Below are positions 24,319-32,899 of a stretch of DNA of 33,343 nucleotides, piece after piece. Location: positions 1-33,343 of the forward strand of contig CAYUMU010000073.1 in NCBI GenBank assembly GCA_964445985.1, read 5' to 3'. Each line of letters begins with the position of its first letter. Within the stretch, counting starts at the first letter, position 1. Below the pieces are notes generated by a model. That model did no database searches and was not told where the DNA came from. It worked only from the letters and a program-made list of their open reading frames with translations. The position numbers and the translations under genes are program-made. The DNA is from CAYUMU01 sp964445985. GTDB lineage: Bacteria; Planctomycetota; Planctomycetia; Pirellulales; S012-138.

Positions 24319-25533
24319 CTACCGTCGTCCTCTCCGCGCAGCCACATGCAGCACCAGCAGCGGCAACAGCACCGCCACGCCCACACCGGCCGCAATGGCC
24401 GTGGAGTTTTCTTCCAAGTGCGGCGCCATGCGTGGCACGAATAGGGCCGTTAGTACAAACGCCAGCAGGGCCAGGTTCACGGCGGCGACCAGTCCGAGTG
24501 CTCCCTGGAAGAATCGCGCGCGGCCAGCCCGGCTTCCCCACTGGGTAAAGGCCACCGTAATCACCACCGCGCCGCCGACGATCAGCCCTTGGAAAACGTC
24601 GGCCTCGACCTTGATGACCTTGGACACGCTATCGATCACGGTGCGAAGGAACAGCACGCCCAGCACGGTGCCTGGCACGGTGCCGATGCCGCCTTGCAAA
24701 CTGCATCCGCCCACCACCGCGGCGGCGATGGCGTTCAGCTCGTAGCCTTGCCCCATGGTTTGCGGCATGGCTGCGGCTTGATCGCACACGTAGAGCACGC
24801 CCGCCAGCGAAGACAACACCGCGCTAAGGCAATACGCCAGCCATTTGAGGCGGTCGGTTCGCAGCCCGCAGAGCCGGGCGGCTTCTTCATTCCCGCCCAG
24901 GGCGTAAAGGTGCCGCCCCACCACCGTTCGGGCCAGCATCACCCACATGACCAAGGCCAGCACGGCAAACAGCAGCACCGGAATCCACACGCTGGTGCTC
25001 AGGTAGCGAAACTTGCTATCGAGCACGTAAATCTGCGTCGATCCGTCGGTCACATGCGCGCACACGGCCCGGGCCAGGCTCCGCAAGCCCACCAGCGTGG
25101 CGAGCGTGGCCACAAAGGCCGGCAGCCGGACTACCGTGATCAGCCAGGCGTGCAAACTGCCCACCAAAAACCCGCTGAGCAGCGAAGCCCCCACGGCGGC
25201 CGTGGCCACGCCAAAACCAACAAACTCACCGCTCCGCATGGCATCGGGCGCAAGCAACTGCATCACCGAAGCACACACGACGCCCGAAAACGCAATCATC
25301 GACCCGGCCGAAAGATCGATACCGCCGGAAATAATCACCACGGCCGCGCCCAAGGCAAACACACCCAGCAAACTGGCCTGGCGGCCAATATCGATGATGC
25401 TTTCTTTCGGGTTTTGAAAGTAGTTGTGCTGCGGATCGATCGCTCCGGTCGCCACCACCACGGCCAGCAACGCGGCCACCAATGCCCATTCGTGCGGCGA
25501 CAGGAAAGCTAACTTCGGCCGAGCAGAAAGCAT
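24319..25533 (-). CDS. Sugar ABC transporter permease, RbsC/AraH type (CUT2)
   Basis: A 404-residue integral membrane permease for ribose/galactose-type sugar import. Family signs are the motif GGIDLSAGSMIAFSGVV in an early helix, LHAWLITVVRLPAFVATLATL, and the cytoplasmic ALGGNEEAARLCGLRTDRLK loop that contacts the ATPase. The protein is longer than RbsC (about 320): after the normal family end (GLIVGGAVVITVAFTQW) there is a tail of about 80 residues with two further hydrophobic helices, ALGLVAAVNLALLAFVLTALFV and AIAAGVGVAVLLPLLVLHVAA. The ATG at 25533 is the first in-frame ATG before the family's opening helix; no ribosome site is seen. It lies 56 bases after the binding-protein gene on the same strand. 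No ATPase gene follows. Confidence 0.88.
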   Translation of the reverse strand: MLSARPKLAFLSPHEWALVAALLAVVVATGAIDPQHNYFQNPKESIIDIGRQASLLGVFALGAAVVIISGGIDLSAGSMIAFSGVVCASVMQLLAPDAMRSGEFVGFGVATAAVGASLLSGFLVGSLHAWLITVVRLPAFVATLATLVGLRSLARAVCAHVTDGSTQIYVLDSKFRYLSTSVWIPVLLFAVLALVMWVMLARTVVGRHLYALGGNEEAARLCGLRTDRLKWLAYCLSAVLSSLAGVLYVCDQAAAMPQTMGQGYELNAIAAAVVGGCSLQGGIGTVPGTVLGVLFLRTVIDSVSKVIKVEADVFQGLIVGGAVVITVAFTQWGSRAGRARFFQGALGLVAAVNLALLAFVLTALFVPRMAPHLEENSTAIAAGVGVAVLLPLLVLHVAARRGRR

Positions 25534-25589
25534 GCAAAAACCACGGCAGAACCAGGAGGAATAAGCCGGAGCGCGAGGGGGGGCGAGTC

Positions 25590-26669
<1,080 letters not shown>

Positions 26670-26983
26670 TCCCACCTTTCATCCGCGAGTAGCACCAAGT
26701 TAGAGCACCGCGAGCCAGCCTCCTCGCATTCCCCAGCGGTTGCTGTCTCGGCTGTCTCCCCCCGTTTTGCCAGACGCCGGTAGCCAACCGGTGCTGGCAG
26801 CACCCACGTATCTTAAGGGCCGGCCGAGACCATCGGTACAAGAGCGGGCAAAAAACTCAAAAAATGACCGCCAAACCGGCCGCTCCTCCGGCGTACTTCT
26901 TAGGTGCTGCCGCAATGCGTTCCTGGCACGGGTCGCTCTATTGCCTTCTTTATTTGTTGCCTGCCAAAAGGTTATCTGCCGCC
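26670..26983. other. Divergent intergenic region
   Basis: It separates the sugar-transporter unit from the HIRAN-like gene. There is a small palindromic CCGGTAGCCAACCGG word near 26776 of intergenic type, and an AT-rich patch with a run of A near 26850. The upstream extension of the HIRAN-like frame to 26864 is possible but unsupported. No RNA gene was seen. Confidence 0.4.
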
Positions 26984-27406
26984 ATGGGAATGCCCGCCGA
27001 CCGCTTGCGTTGGTTCCGCCCCGATTCGCGCCGGCAGTTGCGAACGCCGGGCAGCCCCCAGAGCCGCCGGCAGCCCCCCCATCTTTCGACCACCGGCGAC
27101 ACCACGCGTTGGCGACTGGAGCCGGGCTTTTTTGTAGAAGGAGTGCGCCAGTGTTGCCCCGGCACCCTGCTGCGCTCGCTGCAAGTGGGCGATCGCTTGG
27201 AATTGGCCCCGGAAGACATCGCCCCAGGATTGGCCGTGCGCGTGGAGTTCGGCATTTTCCAGGTGGGCTATGCGCCTGCCTCGGCTTCGCGGTTACTGCA
27301 CCGACTGCTGCGGCAGGGGATCGGCATTTCGGCCCAGGTGGGAAAGCTCGATCTAAAGGCGCCGCTCGAGCGGGCCTTGTGGATTGAAGCTTGCCTGCTG
27401 GAGTGA
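26984..27406 (+). CDS. Small protein with a HIRAN-like domain
   Basis: A 140-residue protein. The first 45 residues are Arg/Pro-rich and probably disordered. From about 49 it reads FFVEGVRQCCPGTLLRSLQVGDRLELAPEDIAPGLAVRVEFGIFQVGYAPASASRLLHRLL. The 'v-x-G-v...L-x-x-G-D-x-l-x-L-x-x-e...a-v-x-v-x-x...q-x-G-Y-x-P-x-x-x-a-x-x-l' pattern is that of HIRAN domains, which bind 3' single-strand DNA ends in Rad5/HLTF and also occur alone in bacteria, often beside repair genes. The assignment rests on this pattern only. AAAAGG lies about ten bases before the ATG at 26984; an alternative ATG at 26864 would add 40 residues with a hydrophobic stretch. It is divergent from the sugar-transporter unit. Confidence 0.55.
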   Translation: MGMPADRLRWFRPDSRRQLRTPGSPQSRRQPPHLSTTGDTTRWRLEPGFFVEGVRQCCPGTLLRSLQVGDRLELAPEDIAPGLAVRVEFGIFQVGYAPASASRLLHRLLRQGIGISAQVGKLDLKAPLERALWIEACLLE

Positions 27407-27410
27407 AATC

Positions 27411-27441
27411 GTAGGGCAGGATGCTGCCTGCCACAATGCGG
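27411..27441 (+). repeat. Palindromic repeat GTAGGGCAGG...CCACAATGCGG, copy 1
   Basis: The unit begins GTAGGGCAGG and ends CCTGCCACAATGCGG, with GGCAGG and CCTGCC arms about a five-base centre. Three further copies are at 27548, 27821 and 33297. This one is on the plus strand, just after the HIRAN-like gene. Confidence 0.85.
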
Positions 27442-27547
27442 GTAGAATCGCCGCTCCCAGCCTGACTGCACGCGAAGGGGCGATACCGGCCAAGAGCCAA
27501 GAGTATGAAAAAGACTTCACCGAGAGTGACCATCATCCAACATCGAG

Positions 27548-27579
27548 CCGCATTGTGGCAGGCGACACGCCTGCCCTAC
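27548..27579 (-). repeat. Palindromic repeat, copy 2 (inverted)
   Basis: Begins CCGCATTGTGGCAGG and ends CCTGCCCTAC, the reverse complement of copy 1 with a different centre (CGACACG). Confidence 0.85.
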
Positions 27580-27820
27580 AGGGACTTTGCCGCATTCTCG
27601 TCGGCCATCCAAAACACCGTCGGAGAACTTGAAACCACCTATAAACAGGAAGTCGCCTCACTCATGACGCCCAACTTCCAAAACTTCAATGACACGCAAG
27701 TTCGAGCCGCGTGAGGTATATTGTACGCGTCCACGAAAAATCTTCCGCCCAGATCTTGGGAAAGGAGTCTGGCCGTGGAAGCCCCCAGCGGCAGGGAATT
27801 CCGGTGACTGGCGTTCGGAC

Positions 27821-27853
27821 CCGCATTGTGGCAGGCAAGGTCGCCTGCCCTAC
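27821..27853 (-). repeat. Palindromic repeat, copy 3 (inverted)
   Basis: Begins CCGCATTGTGGCAGG and ends CCTGCCCTAC with centre CAAGGTCG. The following bases GGGGACT resemble the AGGGACT that follows copy 2, so the conserved unit may extend past the palindrome. Confidence 0.85.
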
Positions 27854-28085
27854 GGGGACTGAAGATTCTGGACGAGCCGAGGGCGGAGAACCGGGTGTCG
27901 GTGTATCCGGTGCGGTTTCCGGTGCCTGACGGGCCAGATCGAGCCGCTTGAAGATTTTAGCCAATCGCGAAGTGGTTATTCTCGCCAGCCTGCGAAAATT
28001 CATGGCGAGGTGACGCCTGGGGCTTCTCACGACAGTTCCAGGCCGATACAATTGAACATGTGTCCAGTAAGCTGGCCGCTCGGCA

Positions 28086-28119
28086 TTGACATTTTCATCA
28101 ACCTGATGCAACATGATGC
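28086..28119 (+). promoter_or_regulatory. Promoter and candidate operator of the restriction-modification operon
   Basis: TTGACA (28086-28091) is a perfect -35 box. Seventeen bases on, CAACAT (28109-28114) is a weak -10. TGATGC occurs twice, at 28104-28109 and 28114-28119, exactly ten bases apart, and CATCA at 28096-28100 is an inverted half of the first. These sites straddle the -10 box, 19-42 bases ahead of the ribbon-helix-helix gene, a natural place for an autoregulatory operator. Function is inferred. Confidence 0.5.
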
Positions 28120-28137
28120 GATCCGGGAGGGTGAAAA

Positions 28138-28332
28138 ATGCTGAAGTCCTCGACGAAATCGCAAAAAAAACAGAAGACCGTTCGGACGACTTTCAGCGTT
28201 CCCGCCGGCGACCACGACGAACTGGAACGAATAGCGAAGAAGAAAAACGTCTCCGTATCATGGGTGGTTCGCGAGGCCATTCGCCAGTATCTTGCGTCTC
28301 GTTCTCCGCTTTTTCCGGACGTAGATACATGA
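28138..28332 (+). CDS. Ribbon-helix-helix (CopG/Arc-type) small DNA-binding protein
   Basis: A 64-residue basic protein. The ribbon-helix-helix fold is visible: strand RTTFSVP (16-22), helix A DHDELERIAKKKN (25-37), then VSVSWVVREAIRQYLA (38-53) with the conserved 'S-x-S-x-x-V-R-E-A-I-x-x-Y-L' pattern. Such proteins bind DNA as dimers through the paired N-terminal strands and usually repress their own operon. GGGAGG at 28125-28130 is a strong ribosome site seven bases from the ATG. The stop overlaps the next gene's start as ATGA, so it is translated together with the Vsr-like nuclease. It probably controls the whole methylase/nuclease operon. Alternatively it is an antitoxin without toxin, as none is adjacent. 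Confidence 0.8.
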   Translation: MLKSSTKSQKKQKTVRTTFSVPAGDHDELERIAKKKNVSVSWVVREAIRQYLASRSPLFPDVDT

Positions 28333-28763
28333 TTCGTCCACCCGAAGTGACATCCCGGATCATGCGATCCATCAAGGGAAAAGACTCAAAGGCTGAAAGA
28401 CTCTTTCGTCGAGAGTTTCACGCCAAGGGAGCCCGATACAGAAAGCACTACTCAATTCCAGGCACTCCCGACTTGGTTGTTGTCTGGGCGCGACTGGCCA
28501 TTTTCATCGACGGGGACTTCTGGCACGGCAATAGTTGGAAAAAACGCGGCCTTCCGAACCTTGAAGCACAGTTTCCGAACCGAACCCATTACTGGGTCAC
28601 AAAAATCGAGCGAAACATGAAACGAGATCGAAGAGTCAATCGACTGCTTCGGGCAGACGGATGGACGGTCATTCGTTTTTGGGAAAGCGATGTCCTCGCG
28701 GACGTCACACGGTGCGTGCGGAAGGCGCTGAATGCGCTTGGGCGTTCGTCGTCACGATCATAA
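28329..28763 (+). CDS. vsr: Vsr-like very-short-patch-repair endonuclease lacking the zinc site
   Basis: A 144-residue protein close to E. coli Vsr (156) in length. Family features are SRIMRSIKGKDSKAERLFRREFHAKGARYRKHY, IPGTPDLVV with the catalytic Asp, IFIDGDFWHG with the conserved FWH histidine, YWVTKIERNMKRDRRVNRLLRADGW, and VIRFWESD. Vsr nicks 5' of T in T:G mismatches that arise when 5-methylcytosine deaminates, and accompanies 5mC methylases. Here the structural zinc ligands of E. coli Vsr (C66, H71, C73, C117) are replaced by D, N, W and S, so the fold must be held differently. It overlaps the regulator by four bases and ends 11 bases before the methylase. It may repair the methylase's sites, or act as a restriction nuclease component. 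Confidence 0.85.
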   Translation: MIRPPEVTSRIMRSIKGKDSKAERLFRREFHAKGARYRKHYSIPGTPDLVVVWARLAIFIDGDFWHGNSWKKRGLPNLEAQFPNRTHYWVTKIERNMKRDRRVNRLLRADGWTVIRFWESDVLADVTRCVRKALNALGRSSSRS

Positions 28764-28774
28764 GGAGAGCAGGG

Positions 28775-29959
28775 ATGGGCTCAGCTTCGTCAGAAAAGCC
28801 GATTTGCGTTGACTTATTCTGCGGGGCAGGCGGTCTGTCAGCGGGGCTGCGTATGGCGGGTTTCCGGTCCGTTCTGGCGGCGGACATTGATCCGAACGTC
28901 ATCCGAACATATCGACATAACCATCCGGATACGACAGCGCTTCAAGTGGACATCGCGAAGCTGACGGCGGAAGAGATCATTGACGCGTGCGATGGTCGCG
29001 AGCTCGACCTTCTCGCGGGAGGACCGAGCTGTCAGGGCTACAGCACTCACGGCAAGCGAAATGCAGACGACCCTCGGAACTTCCTGTTCAAGCATTTCAT
29101 CCGCTTGGCGAGGGACGTACGCCCCAAATGGGTTCTCATCGAAAACGTCAAGGGGCTATTGACGTACAAGAGCGGCGAATTCAGGACGATCATTACTGAG
29201 GAGCTTGAGTCCGTCGGCTACCGTGTCGGAGCCAAGGTTCTATGCGCGGCTGACTACGGGGTACCGCAGCTGCGCCATCGGATCTTCTTCCTCGCGACGA
29301 GGACTGATGCTGAAGTTTCCTTCCCTGATCCCACGCATTGCGAGAGAGAAACAGCAGCTTTCCGCGGCCTGAAGCCGTACGTCACTGTGGGTGACGCGAT
29401 CAGCGATCTGCCGTTGATGCGTGGCAATCTCAAAGTCGAAGAATGGGACTACGCGCATGCTGCGAAAGTTGATTTTCAACGGTACGCCCGGCAGTACAAT
29501 CCAACGCTCACATTGCACCAGGCCAACGGTGTTTCCAAGCAAGCGGGGGATGTATTAAGGTTTATCGGTGAAGGGCAAGGACTGCGTTCTGTTCCTCCAG
29601 AACATCTCCCGGACCGCTTCAAACGGATGAGGAAAATCAGCAACGGCGAACTCCGCAGAGATTGCACGACTTTGTATTTTCGCCTCAGCAGACAAGCGCC
29701 CGCCTACACGATCACTTGCTTCTTCCGCAATGTGGCTTCCGGTGCGTTCACACACCCGATTGAGGATCGCAGTCTATCTTACCGCGAAGCTGCTCGCCTC
29801 ATGTCATTCCAGGACCGATACAGGTTCATTGGACCGAAGCTCCCAATGCAAATCGGCAATGCCGTTCCCCCTTTGCTCGCGAAGGCGGTGGGGCAGCATA
29901 TCCTTGGTTTGCTTGCTGAATACTCCGAAGTTGATGAGGAGTTGGCGGTCATGGCGTAG
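28775..29959 (+). CDS. DNA (cytosine-5) methyltransferase
   Basis: A 394-residue enzyme that transfers a methyl group from S-adenosylmethionine to carbon 5 of cytosine in a specific site. Conserved motifs in order: I VDLFCGAGGLSAG (12-24), IV GGPSCQGYS with catalytic Cys86, VI ENVKG (123-127), VIII QLRHRIFF (165-172), and X MQIGNAVPP (about 358-366). The region between VIII and X is the target-recognition domain. Motif IV has Ser in place of the usual Pro before Cys, a variant that occurs in a subset of the family. AAGGAG at 28762-28767 begins inside the Vsr stop codon, seven bases from the ATG. The McrB-like gene begins 11 bases downstream. It would protect self DNA from the following GTP-dependent nuclease. 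The site recognised cannot be read from the sequence. Confidence 0.95.
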   Translation: MGSASSEKPICVDLFCGAGGLSAGLRMAGFRSVLAADIDPNVIRTYRHNHPDTTALQVDIAKLTAEEIIDACDGRELDLLAGGPSCQGYSTHGKRNADDPRNFLFKHFIRLARDVRPKWVLIENVKGLLTYKSGEFRTIITEELESVGYRVGAKVLCAADYGVPQLRHRIFFLATRTDAEVSFPDPTHCERETAAFRGLKPYVTVGDAISDLPLMRGNLKVEEWDYAHAAKVDFQRYARQYNPTLTLHQANGVSKQAGDVLRFIGEGQGLRSVPPEHLPDRFKRMRKISNGELRRDCTTLYFRLSRQAPAYTITCFFRNVASGAFTHPIEDRSLSYREAARLMSFQDRYRFIGPKLPMQIGNAVPPLLAKAVGQHILGLLAEYSEVDEELAVMA

Positions 29960-29970
29960 GGGATCGTTGG

Positions 29971-31497
29971 ATGGCGCACTACATTGGGATTTCACGTCTG
30001 CGATCAGCGATCACTTCGCTCTCGGAATGGCGCGCAAAGACGCAATCGCAACTAAGCGCTCATCTCTTTCCGTTCTTGAGCCTTTTGGAATCCGGCGTCT
30101 CAAGCGACGACTGGACCCGCTATGAAGAACAGGACGACTTCACATTCTTCGACAAGTACTTCCGCGTCGGGGGCAACGACGCGAAACCATACTTCGATCC
30201 ACTGGGCCGTCAGCGACGCATTGAGACGCATCCGCACAGTAATGTTGCGACTGCCCGGAAAGGCACCTTTGAGAACTCTTGGAAAGCTGGTGCGAGCAAG
30301 TCCGAGAACGGCGAAACCTCATGGATGCTGGCTGAGAACTTTGATGACATTGTGCGCACAAAGGTTATGACTCGCGGCGGTGAAACCACTCGGGCGAATG
30401 TCCTCGATATCGCCGCGTGGCTCTTTCGAAGCGAAGAATTCCCTGACAACGCTGACGCGAAGTCACTCGAAGATAGGTTCAAGGAGCGGTTTCCGCTTAC
30501 TGAAGAGCAATACAATAAGCTCTTCGAATTCAATGAGGAACCTTCCGACAATATCTTCACGGACGTGCCGCCGACGCAGCAGCAAATTGAACAACTCGTC
30601 GAAGAGCTCGAAATCACGAAAGAGAAAACGAAAAAAACCAAAGATGTTGGGCCAGCGGAAGCAGTCCATTCCGAAATCGAGGACGACGATCCTGTCCTCA
30701 CAGAAGTCCGCGCTGTCTTGGGAATGGGATCTTCGGGGATCATTCTCCGTGGTTGTCCTGGCACTGGAAAGAGCTGGTATGCCTGGAACATCGCGCTCGA
30801 CCTGACGGATAATAAGCCGGATAACATCACCAGGGTGCAGTTCCATCCTTCATATGGGTATGAAGATTTTGTCGAGGGCTACCGCCCTTCCGAAGAGAAG
30901 AAATCCGGCTTTGAGATCGTAGATCGCACATTTCTGGACGCTGTTCGAAGAGCTAATGGGACCGATGACACGATCGTCTTCATCATTGACGAGATCAATC
31001 GAGGAGACCCGTCCCGCATTTTTGGCGAGCTTTTGACATTCGTAGAAGATGGATGGCGTGATGTAGAGTTCACGCTTCCCTACAGTGGCAAGATTCTGAA
31101 AATCCCCAAGAATCTAACCGTGCTTGCCACTATGAACCAGCATGATCGTAGCGTCACACAGCTCGACATGGCTATGCTTCGGCGGTTCGATCATATTGAC
31201 ATCCTTCCATCGAAAGATCGGGTAGGCGAGTTCCTTCAAAAAGCTGGGATGCCCGCGGAGCAAGCTACGCTCGTCGTTGACTGGTTTGATTCCATGCAGA
31301 AGCTTATGCCTTTCGGGATCGGGCACACATATTTCCTGAACGTGGGCGACATCGCTCGGCTCTCAACGATTTGGCGGTATCGAATTCATCCGTTCTGCGA
31401 GAGCGTTCTGGAGTTTGAGGAAGCCAAGTTCAACAATGTCAAAGCGAGCTTTGAAGCGCTGCGCAAGCGGCTCTTAGGCCAGAACGCAGGTGAGTAG
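29971..31497 (+). CDS. McrB/LlaJI-R1-like AAA+ GTPase restriction subunit
   Basis: A 508-residue motor subunit. The C-terminal half is a McrB-type AAA+ domain: Walker A GCPGTGKS (261-268), FHPSYGYEDFVEGYRP (the usual McrB block after Walker A), Walker B VFIIDEINRGD (336-346), the GTPase signature MNQHDRSV (388-395; MNTADRS in E. coli McrB) and the arginine pair in MLRRFDHI (about 402-409). It would hydrolyse GTP and translocate DNA with the McrC partner. The N-terminal 250 residues match neither the E. coli McrB methyl-binding domain nor any domain I know and presumably read the DNA site; a charged linker (EITKEKTKKTKDV) joins the halves. The stop precedes the McrC start by only two bases. 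The pairing with a 5mC methylase recalls LlaJI and BsuMI. Confidence 0.92.
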   Translation: MAHYIGISRLRSAITSLSEWRAKTQSQLSAHLFPFLSLLESGVSSDDWTRYEEQDDFTFFDKYFRVGGNDAKPYFDPLGRQRRIETHPHSNVATARKGTFENSWKAGASKSENGETSWMLAENFDDIVRTKVMTRGGETTRANVLDIAAWLFRSEEFPDNADAKSLEDRFKERFPLTEEQYNKLFEFNEEPSDNIFTDVPPTQQQIEQLVEELEITKEKTKKTKDVGPAEAVHSEIEDDDPVLTEVRAVLGMGSSGIILRGCPGTGKSWYAWNIALDLTDNKPDNITRVQFHPSYGYEDFVEGYRPSEEKKSGFEIVDRTFLDAVRRANGTDDTIVFIIDEINRGDPSRIFGELLTFVEDGWRDVEFTLPYSGKILKIPKNLTVLATMNQHDRSVTQLDMAMLRRFDHIDILPSKDRVGEFLQKAGMPAEQATLVVDWFDSMQKLMPFGIGHTYFLNVGDIARLSTIWRYRIHPFCESVLEFEEAKFNNVKASFEALRKRLLGQNAGE

Positions 31498-31499
31498 CG

Positions 31500-32771
31500 G
31501 TGCTGCCTCCCAAAGTGTACCCATGCCAGGAGCACGGCGAAGTATCCGTTCCGATCACAGAAGTGATCCTCGATGGGAAGGTAGAGCTGTTCCCGGAGGT
31601 CAGCGGACGCGGGTTCTTCGATATCGATTTCCGAGCCGGTAGGCTCGTTCTGATCGCTAAGGGTTATATCGGGCTCATTCCGCTGAATGATAGGGTCAGC
31701 ATCCACGTTACCCCACGCGTGCCGGTCGATAACGTCCTTTACTTAGTCCAGCGCGCCCACAAGGCGGTAGAGTACCTTCCAGGGTATGAGCGGACGTACA
31801 GGGTGGAGAGGCTCCCGTCGGGCCGTTCCGAGGAGCTTTTCGCGGCAACGCTGATCGCTTGCCTGGTGTCCATTGAACGAAGCGGCTTGATGCGCCGATA
31901 TGTTTCCTTCGATGTAGATCGTGGCCTTCGCGGGCGCGTCCTGATGGCACCGACCGTCAATCGATTTATCGCGAAGGGCGTTCGCTTCCACCAAACTCGA
32001 CGGGTCACCGAGCTTTCGACCGACATTCCTGAGAATCGCGTCATCAAAGAAATGCTGACGCATGTGATCCGCTACTTCTCACAACTTCCATCGAAGATCG
32101 CAAGGGAAAACGCGTCTCGCGCTGCAACGCTATACCAAATGTTCGACAGCGTATCGAATATTGTGGGAGGTCGCGAAGAGATGGCGCGTCAATGCCTGCT
32201 TTCGATGAAGCGCATTCCCGGTGACTTCCGAGGATACGAACGTATTCTTTGGCTTTGCTACCTCATCGCAACCCGGCAGGGAGTTTCACTCGAAGCGTTT
32301 GGGCCAGCGAAAATTGAAACAATGGTCGTCAATTTGTCGGACATTTTTGAAGGTTACGTCCGCGAAGTAATCCGTGATAGGATTGCAGCGTTTTTTCCGG
32401 GCGGCATGGTACGCGATGGAAACAAGGATGCGGTGCCTTTGTATGTTCAGGGACGGGACCATAAGGCGAAGCCCGACATCTATCTCCTTAAGGCAGGTCG
32501 GTCTCCTATAGTATTGGACGCCAAATATAAGCCTCAGTTGAGCGCAGCCGATCGGTATGAAGTTCTAGCGTTTTGTGAGGCTCTGCAATCAAAGCTGGCT
32601 ATTTTTGTCTCGCCTGGTGAACCTGGGAAACCTAAATCGGCGTTCATGGGCCGGACTCCGGGTGGAATCGCGCTTCACGAGATTAGTATTGATCTTGGGG
32701 CCGAGGACATTCTGGCGGAAGAAGGACTCTTCATCGAACGCCTTAGGGTTATTGTCGGCGCGGAACCCTGA
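31500..32771 (+). CDS. McrC/LlaJI-R2-like nuclease subunit
   Basis: A 423-residue protein starting with GTG at 31500, two bases past the McrB stop. AGGTGAG inside the end of the McrB gene serves as ribosome site, so translation is coupled. The N-terminal part is the McrC beta-rich domain that stimulates McrB's GTPase (FFDIDFRAGRLVLIAKGYIGLIPLNDRVSIHVTPRVPVDNVLYLV). The C-terminal part is a PD-(D/E)xK nuclease: KPDIYLLKAGRSPIVLDAKYK, with Asp326 and the Asp340-x-Lys342 pair, and the helix DRYEVLAFCEAL after it. McrC cuts DNA once McrB has translocated and assembled. All catalytic residues are present, so the system looks functional. It is the last gene of the operon. Confidence 0.93.
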   Translation: MLPPKVYPCQEHGEVSVPITEVILDGKVELFPEVSGRGFFDIDFRAGRLVLIAKGYIGLIPLNDRVSIHVTPRVPVDNVLYLVQRAHKAVEYLPGYERTYRVERLPSGRSEELFAATLIACLVSIERSGLMRRYVSFDVDRGLRGRVLMAPTVNRFIAKGVRFHQTRRVTELSTDIPENRVIKEMLTHVIRYFSQLPSKIARENASRAATLYQMFDSVSNIVGGREEMARQCLLSMKRIPGDFRGYERILWLCYLIATRQGVSLEAFGPAKIETMVVNLSDIFEGYVREVIRDRIAAFFPGGMVRDGNKDAVPLYVQGRDHKAKPDIYLLKAGRSPIVLDAKYKPQLSAADRYEVLAFCEALQSKLAIFVSPGEPGKPKSAFMGRTPGGIALHEISIDLGAEDILAEEGLFIERLRVIVGAEP

Positions 32772-32899
32772 AACCTTACATTAGGAACGAACGATCCATC
32801 CATTGTTGATTTCAAACGCTATCGCCAACCATTGCGCCGGAAAGAATTTGCGAGCACTCTCCCTGTGGTCTGATCTTTTCATCACACGGGAGAATTGCC

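Larger units (their letters stand above)
27407..28137. other. 731-base non-coding region between HIRAN-like gene and the defence island
   Basis: It holds three copies of a palindromic repeat and, at its right end, the promoter of the restriction-modification operon. Around 27585-27714 a frame reads AIQNTVGELETTYKQEVASLMTPNFQNFNDTQ, which looks protein-like and may be a gene remnant; I cannot name it. The other open frames are translations of the repeats. Confidence 0.5.

Noticed and set aside
27384..27714. Plus-strand frames of 82 and 69 codons after the HIRAN-like gene
   Set aside because: Both run through the palindromic repeats. Only the last 40 residues of the second look protein-like, which is at best a remnant.
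28113..28328. Upstream extension of the Vsr-like frame to 28113
   Set aside because: It overlaps the whole ribbon-helix-helix gene in another frame and is Arg-rich; the family begins at the ATG at 28329, which overlaps the regulator's stop.
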